From NCBI GenBank assembly GCA_015064955.1, contig SVRD01000015.1, forward strand, positions 1 to 46,684: a stretch of 46,684 nt of DNA, written 5' to 3'. A program made the position numbers and the translations under genes. A model generated the notes under the pieces. The model was given only the letters and a program-made list of their open reading frames with translations. It was not told where the DNA came from and did not search any database. The stretch comes from Oscillospiraceae bacterium. Lineage in GTDB: Bacteria; Bacillota; Clostridia; Oscillospirales; CAG-382. This document shows, in pieces, positions 1-8,818 of the stretch. The stretch's first letter is position 1. Every line of letters begins with the position of its first letter.

Positions 1-52
1 AAACATGGCAAAATATCTGCTTTTCAAATCAAGAAAAATACTGAAAGAAGGA

Positions 53-1138
53 ATGAGTATGGAAAGAAATCTTGGAGAACTAAGTTATAATCCGAAAACA
101 TTAATCCCAATGTATAGCGGTCAAGGCCCCAATCAATTTTGGAAGTTTATGCAGAGCAAGATCAAGCAGAATATTGTTAGCGCTTGCTATAATGACGCAC
201 TTACCATTCAGCAGATCAGTCTCGAAACCGGCATCCCGCTTCCGTATCTTGACGATGAAATCAAAGAGCTTGAAGACAAACAAATCATAATCAAAGAAGG
301 AAAGCATTATAAATCCAATATTATTGTTATCACATCCGAGTGTGCTGATGAAATTGAACGTGCCGTTACAAAATATCATAAACAGATTGCTGATAAAATA
401 GCGACTTTTATTAGCGATAAGTTAAATGAATATAAAACTCTTAACTTTGTAGGTCATGATTTTTCGGACAATACATTGCGTTGGCAGCTTGCTACTATCC
501 TTTTTAGAATGATCTGCGGTGTAGATTGCAGTGATACAATAGATGCCCCCAAAACAGGATGGGGCGAGTCTGCTTATCTTTGGTGTGTGGAGAAGCTAAG
601 TGAGAAACATATATTCTCTTATTGCGGTGTGGATGATAAACACGGAAACAGTTTATACTTTTTTGACTATTGGAAAGACCGCAAGGGAAAGGGCGACCAT
701 CACGATTTTTATGGAAACGAACGTTATATCAATATTTTCTGTGATATTTGCCGTGGCGAAAAAATGACACTAAGCGAATATGATCTCGAAGCCGTTGCGG
801 AAATGATAAAAAAGGGATATGTTATCAAGGAGAACGAAACATATAGGGTGACTGTTCCGATTTACACTTTGAAACAATATCTGACAATTATCAATATTGC
901 GAAAGAATTTATATCCGCAGAACTTGCATCGATTATTCGAGAAATGGATAAAACTGCAGCAAAGATTTTAAGTGCTCATACACCTAAACATTTGCAAGAA
1001 CAAGTGGTTGGAATCGCTGCTATGGATAAGTTTGTAAATGCAGTATGTGTTCCCGCAACGATTCTCATTGAAAGACAATTTTTGAGTACCGCATGGCATC
1101 CGCTTGAAATGCCCACGACTTATGTTGTCTTGAAATAA
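53..1138 (+). CDS. Winged-helix DNA-binding protein, function unknown
   Basis: A 361-residue soluble protein that I cannot assign to a named family. An N-terminal helix-turn-helix is plausible around residues 35-75 (pattern ALTIQQISLETGIPLPYLDD, then an ELEDKQIIIKEG wing), as in ArsR/MarR-like winged helices. The remainder is mixed alpha/beta with no recognised catalytic motif. An in-frame ATG at 5 would add 16 residues, but AGAAGGA lies just before the ATG at 53, so I take 53 as the start; the upstream part may belong to whatever precedes the window. Base composition is more AT-rich than in the genes that follow, and a foreign-looking gap lies downstream, so this may be the edge of an acquired segment. 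A regulator is likely, but its target is unknown. Confidence 0.6.
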   Translation: MSMERNLGELSYNPKTLIPMYSGQGPNQFWKFMQSKIKQNIVSACYNDALTIQQISLETGIPLPYLDDEIKELEDKQIIIKEGKHYKSNIIVITSECADEIERAVTKYHKQIADKIATFISDKLNEYKTLNFVGHDFSDNTLRWQLATILFRMICGVDCSDTIDAPKTGWGESAYLWCVEKLSEKHIFSYCGVDDKHGNSLYFFDYWKDRKGKGDHHDFYGNERYINIFCDICRGEKMTLSEYDLEAVAEMIKKGYVIKENETYRVTVPIYTLKQYLTIINIAKEFISAELASIIREMDKTAAKILSAHTPKHLQEQVVGIAAMDKFVNAVCVPATILIERQFLSTAWHPLEMPTTYVVLK

Positions 1139-1144
1139 ATGATA

Positions 1145-1182
1145 CACCGCCGAGAGCACCATAAAAATTGCTCTCGGCGGTG
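1145..1182 (+). terminator. Strong 14-bp hairpin after the winged-helix gene
   Basis: A perfect 14-bp inverted repeat (CACCGCCGAGAGCA at 1145-1158, complement at 1169-1182) with a 10-nt A-rich loop starts 7 bases after the stop codon. The T-run that follows is weak (CCTTT), so it is a probable but not textbook intrinsic terminator. Confidence 0.6.
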
Positions 1183-1338
1183 CCTTTGATAACGCCTAAA
1201 CAAAATATTATTCCCGCCTCTCGACTATCATATTCACTCCATCTTGACAAAAGTTTTCTGCTTATGATATAAAGTTTACCGACAAAGGTTGGCTGAAAAT
1301 TGAATATACGTGCCACATATTTTTATTTCAGAGTTATA

Positions 1339-1434
1339 GACTCATACATACATCGGCACGGAACATTTTCAAGCGAACAATTATGTTCGCCTGTTTGTGT
1401 TTCCGTTTCGATGTATGTGCGAGTCTTTTTGTTT
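1339..1434 (+). terminator. Long nested hairpin followed by a T-rich run
   Basis: The arms 1339-1355 and 1409-1425 pair over 17 bases with two mismatches. Inside, CGGAA (1359-1363) pairs with TTCCG (1401-1405), and a perfect 7-bp hairpin GCGAACA-ATTA-TGTTCGC sits at 1373-1390. The outer stem is followed directly by TTTTTGTTTT (1425-1434). This is far larger than an ordinary terminator; it could be a small structured RNA with its own terminator or the end of a mobile element. Short open frames that run through it look like by-products of the repeat. Confidence 0.5.
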
Positions 1435-1462
1435 TACCCTCGCTATGATTACATAAAAATCG

Positions 1463-1594
1463 AAAGGTGGAATGCAGATGATTGTCTCAAAATTCAGAAT
1501 TAACACAAACGAAAGGAGGATCGGATGCAACACAAAACTTTCTTTATACTCTTGCGCAAATACACAAAGGTATGATACAATAGATCATACTTGA
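1463..1594 (+). other. Two overlapping tiny ORFs with good ribosome binding sites
   Basis: ATG 1478 opens a 38-codon frame to TGA 1594 (begins MIVSKFRIN) preceded by AAAGGTGG at the right distance. A second ATG at 1525, preceded by GAAAGGAGG, opens a 16-codon frame to 1575 (begins MQHKTFF). Both are in the gap before the nucleotidase gene. They may be leader peptides, or the surviving start of a gene lost by deletion. No similarity is recognised. Confidence 0.3.
1552..1581 (+). promoter_or_regulatory. Putative promoter of the 5'-nucleotidase gene
   Basis: TTGCGC (1552-1557) and TACAAT (1576-1581) are 18 bases apart and lie 30 bases before the nucleotidase start. The alternative -10 TATGAT at 1571 would give too short a spacer. 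Moderate match only. Confidence 0.4.
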
Positions 1595-1611
1595 TTGATC
1601 GGAGATTAGTT

Positions 1612-3363
1612 ATGAAAAGAACGGTCGTAAGATTATTTGCTTTCTTTATCACGGCGGCGATGATATTCTCTTTATCGGTTTGCTTTGCTTCGGCGGAGGA
1701 CAGCGGCGATATTATAGTTTTGTTTACAAACGACGTTCACTGTGCAACCGAAAGCTATGCACTGCTCGCGGCATACCGCGAGGAATATATTTCGCAGGGC
1801 CACACGGTGATAACCGTCGATGCGGGCGATGCTATTCAGGGTAAGATGATCGGCACGCTTACACAGGGCGAGGCTATTGTCGAGATAATGAACCTTGTCG
1901 GATATGATATTGCGATTCCCGGCAACCACGAATTCGACTACAAGGTCGAAACGCTGATGTCGCTTTCGGAATCGGCGGAATATGAATATATTTGCGCTAA
2001 TTTTTACGATATCGTCAATGAAAAGCAGGTATTTTCACCCTATAAAATTATTGATATAGGCAGTGAAAAAATCGCATTTGTCGGAATTGCCACTCCCGAA
2101 ACCTACACCAAATCGACTCCCGCTTATTTCCAGAACGAAAACGGCGAGTTTATTTACAGCTTTATGGAGGACAGCTTTTACGATACGATTCAGTCTGCAA
2201 CAGACAGTGCTGTTTCCGAGGGAGCGACAAGAGTTATCGCTATCGGACACCTCGGAATAGGCGGTGTGACAGAGGGCTGGCGCTCTGTTGACCTGATTGC
2301 AGGCACCGACGGGATAGATGCCTTTATCGACGGTCACGCGCACGAGATTATCGAGCAGGCATTATATAAAAACAGTGCCGAGGAAGACGTTGTTCTCGCT
2401 TCGACGGGCACTGCACTCAATTATATCGGCAAGATGACTTTGAGCGAAGATAAAATCACAACCGAGCTGATTCCCACCAAAGACGCAGACATTTCTGCAT
2501 TTTCCGATTCGGCAAAGCATGCTTACGGCGATGTAAAAGCGCTTGTTGACGGATATAACGCCGAATTTGATTATTTGTTCGAGGAGATAGGTGTTTGCGA
2601 GGCAGACCTTGCGATATATGACGAGGACGGAGAGCGTTTGGTGCGTCATTCCGAAACCAACGCGGCGAACTTTGTTACCGACGCATACCGCGCGGTTTTG
2701 GGAAGCGATATCGCATTTGTAAACGGCGGCGGTGTACGCTCGGAGATACCAAAGGGCAAATTCACGCGCAAGGCGGTTATGGATATAAACCCCTGGAGCA
2801 ACGAAATGTGTGTTATCGAAATAACCGGCAGACAGCTGCTCGACGCGCTCGAATACGGAACGCATGCAACCCCCGAGGAATTCGGAAGCTTTCCGCATTC
2901 GTCGGGAATAACATACGAGCTCCACACCTATATCGAATCGGGTGTTGTGACAGATGAGTTCGGAGATTTTGTTTCGATAAACGAAAACGCCGCCCGCAGA
3001 GTACAGAACGTAAAGGTAAACGGCGAGCCTCTCGAGCCCGACAAGACCTATACCCTCTCGGGCACGGTGTATATGCTGTTTAACAGCGGCTACAAGATGT
3101 TCAAGGACGCGCGCGTTGTCGCGATGGAGGGGCTGAAATGCGATTCCGATATACTTGTCGAATACGTAGAAAAGCATCTTAACGGTGTTATTCCCGCAAG
3201 CAAATACGGAAGCATCTACGGTGACGGCAGAATAACCGTTGTCGCCGAGCCCGAAGCAGATGAGCCTGTCGTACCCGGTGACGAAAGCGGTTTGACTTTC
3301 GCAATTATTGCGGCTGTGTCTGCGCTGTATATCATTTTTGATCTGACACGCAAAAGAGTATAA
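1612..3363 (+). CDS. Secreted, membrane-anchored 5'-nucleotidase/metallophosphatase (UshA-like)
   Basis: A 583-residue enzyme of the UshA/YfkN 5'-nucleotidase family, which hydrolyses extracellular nucleotides to nucleosides and phosphate. A signal peptide covers residues 1-28. The metallophosphoesterase half shows FTNDVH (D41, H43), DAGDAIQG (D73), GNHEF (N105, H106), GHLG (H213) and DGHAH (H242, H244), the expected di-metal ligands. The 5'-nucleotidase C-terminal half follows, with NGGGVRS and the INPWSNE substrate loop. The end has a hydrophobic segment (GLTFAIIAAVSALYIIFDL) and basic residues, consistent with a membrane anchor. The ATG at 1612 is chosen over the in-frame TTG at 1591 because GGAG lies 7 bases upstream and the signal peptide then starts MKRTVV. 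The gene is convergent with the GDPD gene and shares a terminator with it. Exact substrate is not readable from the sequence. Confidence 0.9.
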   Translation: MKRTVVRLFAFFITAAMIFSLSVCFASAEDSGDIIVLFTNDVHCATESYALLAAYREEYISQGHTVITVDAGDAIQGKMIGTLTQGEAIVEIMNLVGYDIAIPGNHEFDYKVETLMSLSESAEYEYICANFYDIVNEKQVFSPYKIIDIGSEKIAFVGIATPETYTKSTPAYFQNENGEFIYSFMEDSFYDTIQSATDSAVSEGATRVIAIGHLGIGGVTEGWRSVDLIAGTDGIDAFIDGHAHEIIEQALYKNSAEEDVVLASTGTALNYIGKMTLSEDKITTELIPTKDADISAFSDSAKHAYGDVKALVDGYNAEFDYLFEEIGVCEADLAIYDEDGERLVRHSETNAANFVTDAYRAVLGSDIAFVNGGGVRSEIPKGKFTRKAVMDINPWSNEMCVIEITGRQLLDALEYGTHATPEEFGSFPHSSGITYELHTYIESGVVTDEFGDFVSINENAARRVQNVKVNGEPLEPDKTYTLSGTVYMLFNSGYKMFKDARVVAMEGLKCDSDILVEYVEKHLNGVIPASKYGSIYGDGRITVVAEPEADEPVVPGDESGLTFAIIAAVSALYIIFDLTRKRV

Positions 3364-3368
3364 AAATT

Positions 3369-3402
3369 CACCCCGAGGAATCAAGCCTCGGGGTGTTTTT
3401 TT
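3369..3402. terminator. Bidirectional terminator between convergent genes
   Basis: A 10-bp perfect stem (CACCCCGAGG 3369-3378 / CCTCGGGGTG 3386-3395) with a 7-nt loop is followed by seven T on the + strand. It is preceded by AAAAA, which gives a T-run on the - strand. It serves the nucleotidase (+) and the GDPD gene (-). Confidence 0.9.
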
Positions 3403-3404
3403 AT

Positions 3405-6152
3405 TTATTTCTTCTTTTTAAGGAATACGAATCCGACCGCAAGCGCGAGCACTGCAACAATCGAAGAGATTATAATGATCACAGTATCGGTCGAGATTCC
3501 CTGCGAATCGGGCGCAGGCTCGTTAACGGGAGTCTGAACGGTTATAAGGGTGGGCTGGGTGTAGATAAGATATTCACTGCCCGCAGTGGTCTTTGCCTTG
3601 TAGCCGTACATAACTGTCGCCGTTCCCTCCTTGAGCGCGGTTATCTTGCCGTCTTCGATCTTGATAACATCTTCGCCCGAGAGAATATTCACGATAAGCT
3701 TATCCGACTTGATAACAGCCTCCTGACCGCCGTAGGTGATAAACTTCACGTCGGTATCGGCGATAGCATCGGGGGCGATGGTGAGCGAGGGTGCGGTGAG
3801 ATATTTTGCCATTTTGGTAACCCACTGCATATCGTCGGTGGTAACACCGTCACAGCCCGAAAGGAATGCACGGTCGTTGCTCGACAAATTGTAGGTCCAG
3901 GGCCACACAGTGATACCGCGGTCTGCCGCCGCCTGCATATAAAGCGGAGTCACAACGCCGTTGCTGGGGTTTATGGAGCTCTTGTTGGTCTGAGCGGTAA
4001 CGAGCGAGGGATAGAACGCTTCGAGGGTGTCCTCGACAGTGTTTCCGCTGCTTGCGGGAGAATGGAGATATCCCGTTGCCATACCGGGTATATTCTTTTG
4101 AGTGAGAGTGAGGAAGTTCAGGCTGAACGAGATAACGTCGACCTTATCCTCCATACCGTACTCTTTTATGAGGTCGCAGGTGGTTTGGATATTATTTGCG
4201 TTACTGCCCTTGAATTCGACGAAAATCTTACAATCCTTGTCCTTGAATTCCTCGAATACCTCCTTCAAGGTAGGAACCTTTTCTTCTGAAATACTGCCGT
4301 TGAGTGCCTTGAGATTGTATTTCTTGATCTCCTCGAGCGTCATTTGGTTGACGTTTGCGGTTCCCGTGTAGTTGGTGGTGCGGTTCAGCGTGCTGTCGTG
4401 CATTATCACGATCTCGCCGTCCTTTGTTATTTCTACGTCGACCTCGAAAACGTCCGCGCCGTTTTCATAAGCCTTTATAAAGCCCGAAAGGCTGTTTTCG
4501 GGTGCTTGCGACGGGTTGCCGCGGTGGCCGATCATAACGGGGGTTCTCGTCATTGTGTTCTTTTCGAGGTACTTATTGATAGTTTCGGCAAGCTTTGCGG
4601 AATCGCTGCTGATGATTCCGTTTGCACCGGAGGTGACCGCCTTCAATGCCTCGACGGTATATTCTGCGGAATCGGGAGCCGATTTGATGTCAACCCAAAC
4701 CGCAACTGCAAGCTCTTGGAGCTCGTCGACCGCCTGATAGGTTGCGTCCTCGGAGGAGATGACGCAGAAGGTCGCAGGGGCAGAGCGCACCTTGCGGCGA
4801 AGCTCGTCGGCGGTATCGGAGGTAAGCTCGCCATCGGGGAGATCGATAATCAGTCCGGTTCTTACGATAGGCTTGTTTGTGCGAATGTTTTTAAGCAGTG
4901 CGGGGTCGGACGAAATTGCGTTGGCGTCCTTTGCGGCATGGGCATTCATCGCCTTATTGAGCTTTACGACGTCGTCCTGACTGCTCAAAATAAAGGTAGG
5001 AAGCACTTGGTTTTCGATACAAGCCGCAAGGATTCCCTTGAGATCGTCGAATGCAGCCGCGTCGATAAGCACACTGCCCGACGATTTTCCGCTTTCGATA
5101 ACCGAAAGAGTTTCTTCGGAGGTCAATCGCTCGACGTTTGCGATAGGATTGATAAGATTAAGCTCGGTGTGAGCGTTGTTGATAAGGTTAAGAGTCTTTT
5201 TCGGTCTTTCGGGAGCCGCCGTCTGAACGGTTACCTTTATATTCTTGACGGCAACGGTACCGAAGTTCATCGTGATACCGATCATACCCTTTTCGTATTT
5301 TGCGGCGGATTTGCCGATTACAGCATCGCTTACAAACAACTCCTCGGTGCCGTCGAGATTATACTGCACGTTTGTGCCGAACGCCTTTATATTAACCGTA
5401 TGGAAGCCGTCCTTCATCGATTTGACGCTTCCGCTTGTTGCGGTTGCGACATTCCATGCGTTTGAAGTCGTTCTTTCGGCAAATTCGATACCGCTCGAGC
5501 CGGTGGTATTTTCACGCAGGCACATATGGTAATAGGGATAATATGCGTTGTTTGCGTTCTGGATACGGTATACAAGACCGAACCAACGCGAAGTATCCCT
5601 TGTTTCGAGCATTTTGATATCTGCGCTGATCGAATAGTCGCCGAAATTGCCGAGCCATTCGGGAAGCATAAGGCGGATGTAATCGTTGTCGATACCGCCC
5701 ATAACCAATGCGCCGTCGGCAAAGCTGTAATACTTGTCGTCTGCGTTTGTGACGTATCCGTCGGATTTAAGCTCGGAGAGGCTTGTGTATTTCGAGAAGT
5801 CGGCTTCAAAAAGAACAAATTCGTTTTCGTCCTTTTCCTTTGTGACGAAGAACACAGTCATTCCCTTGTCACCGTTTGTGGCATAGCAGGTGGTAACGCC
5901 CTTTTCGGAAGCGCTCAGCTCGGTGATCTCCGACTGATCGGGTGCGGTCTGCCAGGTGACATTGACCGCTCCGCCGCCTGCTTCAAACTGCACGCGGTAT
6001 TCGGAAAGATCGACCGTTTCACCGACGTTCGCGGTAATAACGGGGTTTGTGTAATTGATGATCTTGTATTCCTCCGCGCCGACCGAAGCGAACGCCGAGG
6101 CAAATGCGCAAAGCATTAAAATGGCAAGAAAAGCGCTGATGATCCTTTTCAT
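3405..6152 (-). CDS. Secreted glycerophosphodiester phosphodiesterase with LamG-like domain and membrane anchor
   Basis: A 915-residue surface protein that should cleave glycerophosphodiesters to sn-glycerol-3-phosphate and an alcohol. Order: signal peptide (1-26), a beta-rich Ig-like segment, a concanavalin/LamG-like domain (about 110-310), a degenerate TIM-barrel-like region (about 320-530), the catalytic GDPD domain (540-790) and Ig-like repeats. A C-terminal transmembrane helix ends in LKKKK. Catalytic residues are visible: IGHRG (H543), FEVDVE (E570, D572) and MHDS (H585). The ribosome site GAGGAAAAG precedes ATG. It is the last gene of a leftward set that starts with a DUF4358 lipoprotein. 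It is longer than a simple GlpQ (about 350 residues), as in other Clostridial wall-facing versions. Teichoic-acid or phospholipid debris is a likely substrate, by inference. Confidence 0.87.
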   Translation of the reverse strand: MKRIISAFLAILMLCAFASAFASVGAEEYKIINYTNPVITANVGETVDLSEYRVQFEAGGGAVNVTWQTAPDQSEITELSASEKGVTTCYATNGDKGMTVFFVTKEKDENEFVLFEADFSKYTSLSELKSDGYVTNADDKYYSFADGALVMGGIDNDYIRLMLPEWLGNFGDYSISADIKMLETRDTSRWFGLVYRIQNANNAYYPYYHMCLRENTTGSSGIEFAERTTSNAWNVATATSGSVKSMKDGFHTVNIKAFGTNVQYNLDGTEELFVSDAVIGKSAAKYEKGMIGITMNFGTVAVKNIKVTVQTAAPERPKKTLNLINNAHTELNLINPIANVERLTSEETLSVIESGKSSGSVLIDAAAFDDLKGILAACIENQVLPTFILSSQDDVVKLNKAMNAHAAKDANAISSDPALLKNIRTNKPIVRTGLIIDLPDGELTSDTADELRRKVRSAPATFCVISSEDATYQAVDELQELAVAVWVDIKSAPDSAEYTVEALKAVTSGANGIISSDSAKLAETINKYLEKNTMTRTPVMIGHRGNPSQAPENSLSGFIKAYENGADVFEVDVEITKDGEIVIMHDSTLNRTTNYTGTANVNQMTLEEIKKYNLKALNGSISEEKVPTLKEVFEEFKDKDCKIFVEFKGSNANNIQTTCDLIKEYGMEDKVDVISFSLNFLTLTQKNIPGMATGYLHSPASSGNTVEDTLEAFYPSLVTAQTNKSSINPSNGVVTPLYMQAAADRGITVWPWTYNLSSNDRAFLSGCDGVTTDDMQWVTKMAKYLTAPSLTIAPDAIADTDVKFITYGGQEAVIKSDKLIVNILSGEDVIKIEDGKITALKEGTATVMYGYKAKTTAGSEYLIYTQPTLITVQTPVNEPAPDSQGISTDTVIIIISSIVAVLALAVGFVFLKKKK

Positions 6153-6165
6153 TTTCTTTTCCTCG

Positions 6166-6348
6166 CTAATTTTGTTTTTGAACCGTTTTGTATTCGTCGT
6201 AGAAACGGTAAAATTTACATTTTTGACTGCCGTGAGTTATAAAATCGACCATTTCGTCCTCGTCGAGAAGTGCATCGCAGACAAGGTCGCCGGTCTCCTC
6301 ATCGATCCGTGCGAACTCACAGGTTTCGCAAAGTGCATCAATACTCAT
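6166..6348 (-). CDS. Small Cys-rich protein, DUF6472-like
   Basis: A 60-residue acidic protein starting MSIDALCETCEFA, with the cysteine pattern CxxC...C...C followed by FYRFYDEY. This matches the short DUF6472-type proteins common in Clostridia, which probably bind a metal through four cysteines. The open frame extends upstream to 6402, but the internal ATG at 6348 keeps the domain intact and gives an 11-base overlap with the Dabb gene, suggesting translational coupling. Role unknown. Confidence 0.65.
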   Translation of the reverse strand: MSIDALCETCEFARIDEETGDLVCDALLDEDEMVDFITHGSQKCKFYRFYDEYKTVQKQN

Positions 6349-6643
6349 AATCGACACAGCTTCGGCTTTCGCGCCTATCCTTAATAAACTGTCCGACTGC
6401 AACGTGGAGAGGATGAACGATATATTCCTTCAATCCCTGCCAATCGTTGAACTCCGAGATAAGCACGAGATCGTAATTCGTGCTGTCGGCACATTCGGAA
6501 TTGATATGCACCTCGGAAGCAACGAGCGACGGGATTTTGCCCTGAAGATCGTTCAGCATTTTTGCGGTGGCGTTGACGTTTTCGATTCTTGTGCTTCCCA
6601 ACGCCTCGGGAAGAAATTTAAACATTACGATATGCTTTACCAT
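6338..6643 (-). CDS. Dabb (stress-responsive alpha/beta barrel) family protein
   Basis: A 101-residue protein starting MVKHIVMFKF, with the ferredoxin-like dimeric alpha/beta-barrel pattern of the Dabb family: KHIVMFKF, then NSECADSTNYDLVLISEF, then HPLHVAVGQFI. The length matches the family (about 100 residues). The start overlaps the stop of the upstream lipoprotein gene by one base (TAATG), so the two are translationally coupled. Dabb proteins include small-molecule cyclases and stress proteins of unknown activity; no reaction can be assigned here. Confidence 0.85.
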   Translation of the reverse strand: MVKHIVMFKFLPEALGSTRIENVNATAKMLNDLQGKIPSLVASEVHINSECADSTNYDLVLISEFNDWQGLKEYIVHPLHVAVGQFIKDRRESRSCVDYEY

Positions 6644-7185
6644 TATCCGAGCTTCCCTTCAAGAGTCGTATTGATATCGGCATTACCGCCCTTGACTACC
6701 GCATACCATACATAGCCGCCCTTTGAACCGAACACTGCGGTTTTCAAAGGCTCGGTATCCATTGTGGGATATGCCTTTGCGTTTTCGATCTTTAAATTGA
6801 TTCTCGCTTCAAGGAACAAAATAAACTGCTCGACATCGGCGCCGTCCTTCATTTTGAAAATGCCGAATTCGCAAGGCTTGATAGGCTTCGATTCGTCGAT
6901 ATAAACCGCGTATGCCTCGACCTGAGTGAAATCGGGCATCGCCGCCGCGTCGCCGTAATAAGAGCGGATAAGGTCCTCGTCGAGATATTCGCCGACAGTT
7001 GTCGATTTGGAGGAATAGCGTTTTCCGCCCGAGATAGAATATTTTTCGATAATTGCATCTGCCTCTGCCTCGATATCGAGCACGACAGTCTTTTCGGCTT
7101 CGCTGCTTGTCGACTCTTCGCTTCCGCAGGCGCAAAGCGAAACAGCAAGAAGGAACGCAGTTAAAATAAGTACAAAGCGTTTCAT
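6643..7185 (-). CDS. DUF4358 family lipoprotein
   Basis: A 180-residue lipoprotein. The signal peptide MKRFVLILTAFLLAVSLCAC gives a lipobox ending at C18 or C20, followed by a Ser/Glu-rich linker. The mature part (SYYGDAAAMPDFTQVEAYAV, then ECEFGIF-like CEFGIFKMKDGADVEQF, then GGYVWYAVVKG) fits the DUF4358 lipoproteins of Clostridia. It is anchored outside the membrane; molecular function is unknown. It is the first gene of the leftward set 7185 to 3405 and has its own consensus promoter at 7243-7271. Confidence 0.8.
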   Translation of the reverse strand: MKRFVLILTAFLLAVSLCACGSEESTSSEAEKTVVLDIEAEADAIIEKYSISGGKRYSSKSTTVGEYLDEDLIRSYYGDAAAMPDFTQVEAYAVYIDESKPIKPCEFGIFKMKDGADVEQFILFLEARINLKIENAKAYPTMDTEPLKTAVFGSKGGYVWYAVVKGGNADINTTLEGKLG

Positions 7186-7242
7186 TTCGGTTTTCCTTTC
7201 TTGATTTGCGAAATATCTGTCCGCAATCTTTTTTACACGGTT

Positions 7243-7271
7243 ATTTTAACTTATTTTAAACCCGCTGTCAA
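7243..7271 (-). promoter_or_regulatory. Consensus promoter for the leftward lipoprotein operon
   Basis: On the - strand: TTGACA (complement of 7266-7271), 17 bases, TAAAAT (complement of 7243-7248), about 58 bases before the lipoprotein start. Confidence 0.75.
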
Positions 7272-7361
7272 TGATTCCTTACAAACCTTAGTCAATTTTT
7301 ACTTCATATTACAAATTTATAACAAACCTGTGATATATGAAAAAAATAACTGCAAATTAAC

Positions 7362-7390
7362 TTTATTTTTTAATTAAGCTGTGATATAAT
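7362..7390 (+). promoter_or_regulatory. Promoter for the MBOAT operon
   Basis: A perfect -10 TATAAT at 7385-7390 in an AT-rich divergent spacer. The -35 (TTTATT, 7362-7367) is weak. It lies 30 bases before the MBOAT start. Confidence 0.6.
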
Positions 7391-7419
7391 CAAATCAATC
7401 TTTTATTCGGAGAAGAAAT

Positions 7420-8805
7420 ATGGTATTTTCCTCGCTGATATTCATATTTGCATATCTTGCAATCACGCTTGCCGTATATTACGTCACCCCGCTCAAGCTC
7501 CGTAACGTCGTTTTGTTTGCCGTTTCGCTTATCTTTTACGGCTGGGGTGAGCCGAAATATATCGCGCTGATGATAGCTTCGATACTGATAGCCTATATTT
7601 TCGGTTTCTTTATCGAAAAATACCGCGACAGCAACGAGCGTTTATCGAAGCTGTTTCTTGCGATATCGCTTATCGGAAATCTGTCGTTTCTGCTTTTCTT
7701 CAAATACTACAATTTCTTTGCGGAAAATATCGGATTTGCAACGATAGAGGGCTTGACGCTGCCCGTCGGCATATCCTTCTATACCTTCCAGATAATGTCC
7801 TACTCAATCGACCTTTACCGCAGAGAAGTTCCGCTTGCTAAAAGATTTATCCCGTTCGGCACCTACGTAACTCTGTTCCCCCAGCTTATTGCAGGCCCGA
7901 TAGTGCGCTACAAGGACGTTTGCGATCAGCTTACCGAGCGCAAGGAGACGATAGCGAAATTCGCTTCCGGCGTGAGCAGGTTCGTGACCGGATTGGGCAA
8001 AAAACTTATTCTCGGCGATGCCTCGGCGGCGATTGCCGAAAATATGGAAAACGCAAACCTTTTCGAGCCGACTGTTATCGGCACGTGGCTGATAATGATA
8101 TGCTACACGCTTCATATCTATTTCGATTTTTCGGGATATTCGGATATGGCTATCGGCTTGGGTCGTATGTTTGGATTTGAGTTTGTCGAAAACTTCAATT
8201 ACCCTTATATCGCAAGAAGCATAACTGATTTTTGGAGACGCTGGCACATTACTCTTTCGACCTGGTTCCGCGAATACATATATATTCCCTTGGGAGGAAA
8301 CCGTGTCGGAAAATTCCGCAGATTCTTCAATCTTGCGGCAGTCTGGTTTCTCACGGGATTCTGGCACGGCGCGGACTGGAATTATATACTCTGGGGTGTC
8401 TATTTCTGGATATTCCTCGTTATCGAAAAGAGCTTCCTTTTGAAGCTTTTGGAAAAGGCGAAGCCGTTGGCGCATATCTACACCCTTTTGGTCGTCGGCT
8501 TCGGCTGGATGATATTCTTCCACAACGATTTGACTCTCATCGCCGATTCGGCAAAGCAATTATTCGGCATCGGGGTCGAATTCTCGAGCGTTTCATCGGT
8601 TCAGACTTTTTTACGGCTGATTCCGTTTTTGCTCATCTGCTTTATTGCGACCACACCCTTGCCCAAAAGGCTTTTTGAAAAGCTTTTTGCCAAATACCCC
8701 AAGATGACCGCGGCAAAGCCCGCATTTATAATAGTTTTGTTCCTCGTTTGCGTGGCGTATATGGTAGACAATACCTTCTCGCCCTTCCTTTACTATATCT
8801 TTTAG
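7420..8805 (+). CDS. MBOAT family O-acyltransferase (AlgI/PatA-like)
   Basis: A 461-residue polytopic membrane protein of the MBOAT family, which moves acyl (usually acetyl) groups across the membrane for O-acylation of an exported polymer. About ten hydrophobic segments are visible. Family motifs are clear: FWRRWHITLSTWFREYIYIP with H276, and GFWHGADWNY with the catalytic histidine at H316. GGAGAAG precedes the ATG. It heads a rightward operon with two DHHW-motif proteins, the usual partners that finish the acyl transfer outside. The closest well-known analogue is AlgI of alginate acetylation; the polymer here is not known and could be a wall or capsular polysaccharide. Confidence 0.93.
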   Translation: MVFSSLIFIFAYLAITLAVYYVTPLKLRNVVLFAVSLIFYGWGEPKYIALMIASILIAYIFGFFIEKYRDSNERLSKLFLAISLIGNLSFLLFFKYYNFFAENIGFATIEGLTLPVGISFYTFQIMSYSIDLYRREVPLAKRFIPFGTYVTLFPQLIAGPIVRYKDVCDQLTERKETIAKFASGVSRFVTGLGKKLILGDASAAIAENMENANLFEPTVIGTWLIMICYTLHIYFDFSGYSDMAIGLGRMFGFEFVENFNYPYIARSITDFWRRWHITLSTWFREYIYIPLGGNRVGKFRRFFNLAAVWFLTGFWHGADWNYILWGVYFWIFLVIEKSFLLKLLEKAKPLAHIYTLLVVGFGWMIFFHNDLTLIADSAKQLFGIGVEFSSVSSVQTFLRLIPFLLICFIATTPLPKRLFEKLFAKYPKMTAAKPAFIIVLFLVCVAYMVDNTFSPFLYYIF

Positions 8806-8818
8806 GGGGTGACGGAAA

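Noticed and set aside
1300-1503. 67-codon open frame on the + strand
   Set aside because: It runs through a nested hairpin and has the composition of a chance frame.
2362-3384. 340-codon open frame on the - strand opposite the nucleotidase
   Set aside because: It is antisense to a clear 5'-nucleotidase, has no ribosome site and no recognisable domain.
4344-5465. 373-codon open frame on the + strand opposite the GDPD gene
   Set aside because: Antisense shadow; low-complexity Val/Gly/Cys-rich translation and no start signal.
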